NCBI RefSeq assembly: GCF_033568475.1
Contig: NC_133121.1
Coordinates: 7,626,001-7,690,000, forward strand
Length of the DNA: 64,000 nucleotides
From: Henckelia pumila
Lineage: Eukaryota; Streptophyta; Magnoliopsida; Lamiales; Gesneriaceae
Reading direction: 5' to 3'
The notes below the pieces were generated by a model that worked only from the letters and a program-made list of their open reading frames with translations, was not told where the DNA came from and ran no database searches. The stretch's first letter is position 1, and the number at the start of each line of letters is the position of its first letter. Positions 57,298 to 64,000 of the stretch are shown one piece after another. The position numbers and the translations under genes are program-made.

Positions 57298-59166
57298 TGT
57301 TGGGTTGTGAAACACAAGCAATCTTGATTTTGATGTTAACAAAACTTGTTATTGTGTTTCTAATATATTTCATCAAGTGTTGTAGTTAGTAGATCAAAGA
57401 TGGAATGTTTGAGCTGGAAATCAAAGTTCATCAAGCTGGCGCAGTTCAGTAAATCAATCATATCTCATAGCTCGGTAATCCAAATGAATTGAGGCCAAAA
57501 CGGTTGGAAAGATTACTCCAATATCTACAAGTCATATCTCAGGACAGATGAGTTAATTCGGACGTTATCAAGGTGCAAAAGTGGTCGCAACATCGAGCTG
57601 GATGCGAATCGGATCAAAGCTACAGCAACCAGATCAAACAGACCAGATCTGGTATTTTAGCCATAACATACAGCTCGCTTATCCAAACGGGATGATTCTG
57701 TATGCGTTACGAAGCTAAGACAATGATCTACAAATCATCTTCAAGAAGCTCAATCTGAATCGGAGTGTAAGAAGCAGATAAAGCATGATGAAGTTTTGAG
57801 ATCTGCACAGAAATTCTGCATAACAGAATTTCTGACATAGCTTAGTATTTCGAGTATATCTTTCACATACAAACTCGAAATCAAGCGATTCTTGATTCCG
57901 TGGAAAGCCAAGACAAAGGGCTACAACTTTTATGTTCATCACCTTGCCCAGAAATCAGTGAATCAAGAGCTATAAGCAATTGAAAAGATCATATCGAATC
58001 ATGAATGAAGCAGATCAATTGGAATGATGCAGATCAACTAAGAGACTAGATCAACTATGAACCAGAGCATATCAAAGCTTGACCAGATCAAAGTTGGACC
58101 AGACCAGATCAAAGCTTGACCATACCAGATGAGTTTGACCAAATTGAATCGATCAAACCAGTCCTATGAACAGTAAAATCAGCTTAACTTCAGAAAATGG
58201 ACAGCAACTCAAATATGACCGTTGCAACTTCAGAAAGTGTCCAGAAACATCTCAAACGGTCATATTATTGAATCTAACGTTCAAATAATTCTTGGAGCTT
58301 ATAAATACAACACTTTGAAGATCAAACACAAGTTTTTTATGGGGATTAAAAGCATGGGCAGATTATAGAAGAAAAATAAGCTAGAATGAGAGCAAGCCCA
58401 AGGTGTGAGGAAGAAGATGAAAAGATGAGCTTTCAACGTTAAATCCTCTACACCAAACTCACTTTATAGAACACTCTTCCATGTTCAATATCTTTGAAGA
58501 GAGCTCACTCACACACATACGAGAGGCATGCTTTGAAAGATTAGTTGAGTGAATGTCTTAGCACAAAGACATTAAATATTGTGTTTGTAGTCTTGGCATA
58601 AGAGACGTTAAACAATATGCGGATTATGAGATTGAGGCCTACGATCGAGAGTGACTAGGAGTTCTTGTTTAGGCATTGGATAAGTCCTAAATTGGATTGG
58701 ATTTGTACAAATGAGTTTGTATAAATCAAAGTCTTCTAGTGGATCCTTCCGAGATGGAAGAAGGGGTGACGTAGGAGATTGAGCTCCGAACATCCATAAA
58801 CAAATTCGTGTCTATTTGTTTATCGCATTTACATTATTATTGCCACTGTTTTTAGAAAGCATCGTTGAAGCATTTTAAGTGTTCTTCATAGACCAAAATA
58901 TTACACACAAAGTGTTTGATAAAATGTTTCAACCAAACTGTTTTTATTATTTCAACTTGCATTCTTTCAAATGATTTATAAAATGTTTATTCGGTTTCTA
59001 CGAAGGATTATTTCGAGTGTATTCCGCTTGATTTGAAAATCAAACTCGATATAATTCATCGATGCTCGGTTTATTTTTTAACATTTCAAGAACTAGCTAT
59101 TGTAGCTCTAAAATATTTTTAAGTGTGTATTCACCTCCCCTCTACACACGTATTTCGATCCTAACA
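57298..59166 (+). mobile_element. 3' LTR of the non-autonomous element (1869 bp)
   Basis: Collinear with the 5' LTR; the length difference of 11 equals the single deletion near 58494. Confidence 0.85.
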
Positions 59167-59667
59167 TCATATGATTAAAAATTAACTTTATTTCATACAA
59201 TATGTTATCCCCAAATTAAATCATGCACATTTAGGGATGTTCTAAACAAAAAAATCATCCTTTGTAAAATATTTCTATAGGTTTAAAATAAATATTTAAC
59301 CTAATTAATTAACTATTGTATAAAATCATAAAATCTAATTTCATTGTATTCTCTCAATCACCGGTCGTCTCTTAATTTCGTCAGTTAATTTTATTCTCTT
59401 GTCTCAATTTTTTCTTAATTCTCAATCTTTATTTTATATTCTCTTGTAAAATTTGTCAAGACTTCAAATCTATTGGAAAATAGGTACGTAATTCAATGAT
59501 TGATTAATATTCTAAATATTACTTTTTTAAAAAAAAATTCTCCACAATTTTCTTTTTAAAATAGTTTTTTCTTTTGCCTTTTTTATATAATTTTTAGTCT
59601 TGCATGTTGAAAAAATATGAGGAGATTTTTTTACATTTTTTAGAGAATTTTTTTCTTTCTTTGCATG

Positions 59668-60080
59668 TAGGGATGACAATGGGTCGGGTTCCGCATTGAA
59701 CTCGGCTTGGCGGGGCGGTTTTACACCCGAACAAGCGGGTCTAGATGCGGGTTCGGGGCGGGTCCCGGGTTTGGCCGGACCCTCCCCGCCAAAAAATATA
59801 TATATTAAATATAAATATAAATTATATATGTATATATATTAATAATATATAATTATATTATTAATATTACATAATCAATACTTTATTCCTAACTTGAGTT
59901 TATAATATATTTGGATTTAAAAAATATTTAATATATTATGATATTTTTAATATGAAAATATATTATTATGATTTTTTCTTAGTTTATTAATTATTATGTA
60001 AATTAAAATGATATATTTTAACTTGTAAAAACATTTTTTTATCTTAAATATTATAAATATAAGTTTAAAAAATAAATTTA
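59668..60080. mobile_element. hAT element A, unit 2 copy, right end deleted
   Basis: Starts TAGGGATGACAATGGG at the same site as the unit-1 copy, and breaks off near 60080 where sequence downstream of the element follows directly. The right terminus is gone. Confidence 0.75.
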
Positions 60081-60311
60081 TACCTTGAAACTCGAAAGTA
60101 ATATTCAATGGAGCATTGAATTTGAATTATGATTTTCCATGATTAAAAACTTGACTATTGTTTTATGTCATTTATTTTTTAAAGATTTGGAATTTCGATT
60201 TGTGTTTTTTATTTGAAAAAAAAAATTTTATGATTTCATGCCGCAGTGAACAAAAAATATTCTAATCATTAAATATTTTTATATCAACTTATATTATGTA
60301 ATGTAATGTAG

Positions 60312-61001
60312 GAGAATGATCGAGATGAAAAGCAGAAGGCAATCGACGTTTGGCTTCCAATCCCTTCTGCGAGAACTGCAAAATGGTGGTACTCTGCTTT
60401 CCACAATATCACAGCTATAGTTGGAGCTGGAGTTCTTGGCCTCCCTTATGCCATGTCCGAACTAGGATGGTATGTAAGCATATTGTATTCTCTTAAAAAT
60501 ACCAAAGTGAACTTGATTATGAATCTAATTTTAATCCCATCCTAAGAACTGCATGTACCGAGAACAAGAAAGCATTTAATTTCCTCATATCCCTTTGGTT
60601 TTTTCAAGGGTCCTGGAATAATTGTGCTGGTCTTATCTTGGATTGTCACTCTGTACTCTTTATGGCAAATGGTAGAAATGCATGAAACGGATAGCGGGGA
60701 ATGTTTTGACAGGTATCATGAGCTTGGACAGCAGACTTTTGGTATAAAAAAAAAAACGAGGCCTTTGGATCGTCATTCCCATGCAGTCAGTTGTCCAAGT
60801 TGGAGAAGACATAGTATATATGGTTACAGGAGGTCAATCCCTCAATAAAGTCCACGAATTACTCTACCACCAACCTTGCAAGAATATCAAGCTTTCCTAT
60901 TTTATCATAATCTTCGCCTCAGCTCACTTCCTACTCTCCCAACTCTCCAGTTTCAACTCAATCTCTGGCATATCTTTGGCAGCAGTTGTCATGTTCGTTA
61001 G
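60312..61001 (+). pseudogene. LHT: LHT-type amino-acid transporter fragment, copy 2
   Basis: Exon a (60312-60469) is open: [30 protein letters not shown]. Exon b (about 60609-61001) reads [40 protein letters not shown], then loses frame in a run of A at 60745-60755 and resumes with IVIPMQSVVQVGEDIVYM. The exon-b acceptor is CAAG rather than CAG, and the terminal donor is GGCACG, a GC instead of the GT kept in copies 1 and 3. No later exons follow. Confidence 0.85.
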
Positions 61002-62365
61002 GCACGTTCTTATTTCTTGCTTAGTAATTTGATGGAATTTAATGTTAGATTTTCAGGAATTTTAACTCAATCTGTTTTTGCATTTAATAAAAAATGTGTT
61101 ACATTGTGAACTTATTCTATGCCTATTTTTTTCTTTTTTTGAGGATTAAAACTATGCCTATTTATTCACTTCAAAATTTCAAATGGCTAGGCGTCAACAT
61201 AATATATACGACAAACAAATAATATATAAAAAAGTATACAAATAATAAATAAATAAAATTAAAATAAATAAAAAAATCGATGGCTGAGAATTTTATTCAT
61301 CAGTGTTGTCACCATCCATTACATCGTACACAATCAAAATCGTGTACGTAGGGTTTTTTCTCGCTGTCTCCTTAAGGAAATTAGTGAATTTCTTTGGTAA
61401 GTTAGTATACATAGGGTTTTGAATATTTAATCTTGCTTCAAAAAAAAATTTGATCTCATTTGTTTTAATTGTTTTTTCTACATTTTCTATGTCATGAAGA
61501 TATGATGCTATGTTATTTCTTAAATAGGGCTGATCAAATATAATGAAAACCCGACTAAACCGACCGAATTGAACCGCACCACACCGGTATGTTCAATTTT
61601 ATGACCAAAACCGCGGTTGAAAAAAAAAGAGCAGACTTCACCGCATAATATGGTTTGGTGGCAATTTTAGTAGAAAACCGCACCGGCCGCACCGCATAAA
61701 TAAATAAATACTTTTAAAATTATTTATGATATATTAATATGATCATGTATATCGTTTATTTAATTTGTTTTAAATTCAATAGAGTAATTCAATTAAACAA
61801 GACAATGTTTATATCTAATTATAATATTATAATAATTATAGTTCTATCAAAATTTTTGTACAAAAACACACTATATAATATATCATAGGATTAAAAATTA
61901 ACTTTATTTCATCAAATATGTTATCCCCAAATTAAATCATGCACATTTAGGGAAGTTCTAAACAAAAAACTTTGTAAAATATTTCTATAGGTTTAAAATA
62001 AATAATTAACTTAATTAATTAACTATTGTATAAAATCATAAAATCTAATTTCATTGTATTCTCTCAGTCACCGGTCGTCTCTTAATTTAGTCAGTTAATT
62101 TTATTCCCTTGTCTCAATTTTTTCTTAATTCTCAATCTTTAGTTTATATTCTCTTGTAAAATTTGTCAAGACTTCAAACTATTGGAAAATAGGTAAGTAA
62201 TTCAATGTATTGATTAATATTCTAAATCTGACTTTTTTAAAAAAAAAATTCTCCACAAATTTTATTTTTTTTAGCCTTTTTTATATAATTCTTAGTCTTA
62301 CATGTTGAAAAAATATGAGGAGATTTTTTTACATTTTTTTGAGAATTTTTTTCTTTCCTTGCACG

Positions 62366-62952
62366 TAGGGATGGCAATGGGTCGGGTCTAAACCCGACAC
62401 CGCATTGAACTCGGCCTGGAGGTGCGGGTTTACACCCGGCCAAACGGGTCCAGATGCGGGTCCGGGGCGGGTCCCATTTGGCCGGACCCGTCCCGCCAAA
62501 AAATATATATATTAAATATAAATATAAATTATATATGTATATATATTAATAATATATAATTATATTATTTATATTACGTAATCAATACTTTATTCCTAAT
62601 TTGAGTTTATAATATTTTTGGATTTAAATTATTTTAATATATTATGATATTTTTAATATGAAAATATATTATTATGATTTTATCTTAGTTTATTAATTAT
62701 TATGTAAATTAAAATGATATATTTAACTTGTAAAAACATTTTTTATCTTAAATATTATTAATATAAATTTGAAAAATAAATTTAATAATGATTTATTAAT
62801 TTTTTAACTTATTTAAAATTTTTATTTAATATAATTTAAATTATATTTAATTTGGTCGGTCTAACCCGGATTGGACCCGTCGAATCCAAGGGAGGGGGGC
62901 GGGTCTCGGGTTTTCCCAAACCCGCCCCGAACCCGCCCCGTTGCCATCCCTA
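62366..62952. mobile_element. hAT element A, unit 3 copy (587 bp)
   Basis: Termini TAGGGATGGCAATGGG and CCCGTTGCCATCCCTA; flanks CTTGCACG and TTTGCACG at the same site as in unit 1. Confidence 0.85.
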
Positions 62953-63266
62953 TTTGCACGTATTATACTTTGAAACTCGAAAGTAATTTCAATGGAGCAT
63001 TGAATTTGAATTATTTTTCATGATTAAAAACTTGACTATTGTTTTATGTCATTTATTTTTTAAAGATTTGGAATTTCGATTTGTGTTTTTTATTTGAAAA
63101 ACAACTTTTTATGATTTCATGCCGCAGTGAACAAAAAATATTCTAATCATTAAATATTTTTATATCAACTTATATTTTTTGATGTTATTGTATTCATAAT
63201 TTGGTAAATTTTATTTCTTACAGACACACACACACATATATATATATATTATGTAATGTAATGTAG

Positions 63267-63948
63267 GAGAATGATCGAGATGCAAAGCAGAAGGCAATCG
63301 ATGTTTGTCTTCCAATCCCTTTTGCGAGAACTGCAAAATGGTGGTACTCTGCTTTCCAAAATATCACAGCTATAGTTGGAGCTGGAGTTCTTGGCCTCCC
63401 TTACGCCATGTCCGAACTAGGATGGTATGTAAGCATATTGTATTCCCTTCAAAATACCAAAGTGAACTTGATTATGAATCTAATTTTAATCTCATCCTTA
63501 GAACTGCATGTACCGAGAACAAGAAAGCGTTAAATTTCCTCATATCCCTTTTGTTTTTTCAGGGGTCCTGGAATAATTGTGCTAGTCTTATCTTGGATTG
63601 TCACTCTGTACTCTTTATGGAAAATGGTAGAAATGCATGAAACGGATACGGGGAACGTTTTGACATGTATCATGAGCTTGGACAGCAGGTTTTTGGTTAA
63701 AAACGAGGCCTTTGGATCATCATTCCCATGCAGTTAGTTGTCCAAGTTGGAGTAGACATAGTATATATGGTTACAAGAGGTCAATCCCTCAAGAAAGTCC
63801 ACGAATTACTCTGCCACCAACCTTGCAAGAATATCAAGCTTTCCTATTTTATCATGATCTTCGCCTCAGCTCACTTCCTACTCTCCCAAATCCCCAGTTT
63901 CAGCTCAATCTCTGGCATATCTTTGGCAGCAGCTGTCATGTCCGTTAG
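63267..63948 (+). pseudogene. LHT: LHT-type amino-acid transporter fragment, copy 3
   Basis: Exon a (63267-63424): Trp of VWLPI is Cys (VCLPIPFAR), otherwise open to [10 protein letters not shown]. Exon b (63563-63948): a one-base deletion in GATACGGGGAACG shifts the frame, with the original frame seen again in HELGQQ-equivalent and in VQVGVDIVYMVTRGQSLKK to AAAVMSVR before a TTAG|GTACAT donor. The window ends 50 bases later, so it cannot be told whether further exons exist. Confidence 0.8.
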
Positions 63949-64000
63949 GTACATTCTTATTTCTTGCTTAGTAATTTGATGGAATTTATTGTTAGATTTT

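Larger units (their letters stand above)
54520..59166 (+). mobile_element. Non-autonomous LTR retrotransposon, 4647 bp, TSD TCATA
   Basis: 5' LTR 54520-56399 and 3' LTR 57298-59166 start TGTTGGGTTGTG and end ATCCTAACA. The 5-bp target duplication TCATA is at 54515-54519 and 59167-59171. A Met-tRNA primer site, TGGTATCAGAGC, is at 56402-56413; a polypurine tract AAAAAGAGGGAGAT at 57284-57297. The interior is only 898 bases. Its one open frame (56496-56879) is not gag or pol. The junction style (ATCATCAAAAAGAGGGAGAT then TGTTGGG) resembles Copia elements of the SIRE type, which is a guess. The LTRs differ by scattered substitutions and one 11-base deletion. Confidence 0.9.
53821..61186. repeat. 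Array unit 2
   Basis: Same order as unit 1, with a 4.65-kb LTR element inserted at 54520 and a deletion that removes the right end of hAT element A. Without the LTR element it is about 2.7 kb. Confidence 0.85.
61187..64000. repeat. Array unit 3, running to the window end
   Basis: Collinear with unit 1 without hAT element B; contains hAT element A (62366-62952) and the third transporter fragment. Confidence 0.85.

Overview
This window is nuclear DNA of a flowering plant, most likely a eudicot. It is AT-rich, its genes contain introns with GT-AG borders, its families are plant-specific (LBD, JAZ/TIFY, methylesterase, X8 carbohydrate-binding, LHT amino-acid transporter), and it is dense with LTR retrotransposons, CACTA, hAT and MITE elements. 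All calls come from reading the sequence; no database search was run.

Layout. 1-3781: 5' part of a decayed Tekay/Del-like Ty3/gypsy element on the minus strand (gag-protease, Met-tRNA primer site, about 2-kb LTR). 3782-10888: AT-rich intergenic DNA with a probable small secreted X8-domain gene (4970-5986, minus; its intron holds a foldback element) and relics of other transposons. 10889-13274: the 3' end of a plus-strand Tat-lineage gypsy element (tandem-repeat 3' region, polypurine tract, LTR), with a 98-bp host sequence copied at both sides. 13609-25478: a minus-strand Tat-lineage element with dual RNase H, riddled with stops. Its integrase is split at 13804/19930 by a complete CACTA transposon (13805-19929, 3-bp target duplication ACC). 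That CACTA element carries no visible transposase. It holds pieces of several host genes on one strand (malectin-like receptor kinase, SAC3/GANP, plasma-membrane H+-ATPase, TLC-domain protein) and a plastid trnG-GCC copy, so it is a Pack-CACTA element.

25479-44841 is the gene-bearing part: an LBD36/ASL1-like transcription factor gene (28444-29469), a broken JAZ/TIFY gene lacking the Jas motif (33794-34522), an intact three-exon methylesterase (37208-38831) followed by a truncated tandem copy (40190-40870), and a ten-exon minus-strand gene for a probable LINES-family protein (41143-44841; all ten exons join in phase to 694 aa). A tRNA-derived SINE, a Mutator-like MITE with a 9-bp target duplication and a Tourist-like MITE lie between or inside these genes.

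44930-64000 is a head-to-tail array of a roughly 2.7-3.0-kb unit. Three of four units carry the 5' two exons of an LHT-type amino-acid transporter as pseudogenes. Later insertions decorate the array and give an order of events: a hAT element shared by units 1-3 but absent from unit 0, a second hAT element only in unit 1, a short non-autonomous LTR element (two 1.87-kb LTRs, 0.9-kb interior) only in unit 2, and a 2.8-kb Tekay-type solo LTR with a CTAGG target duplication between units 0 and 1. Apart from the LBD, MES, LINES-like and probably X8 genes, nearly everything recognisable is mobile-element or pseudogene sequence.
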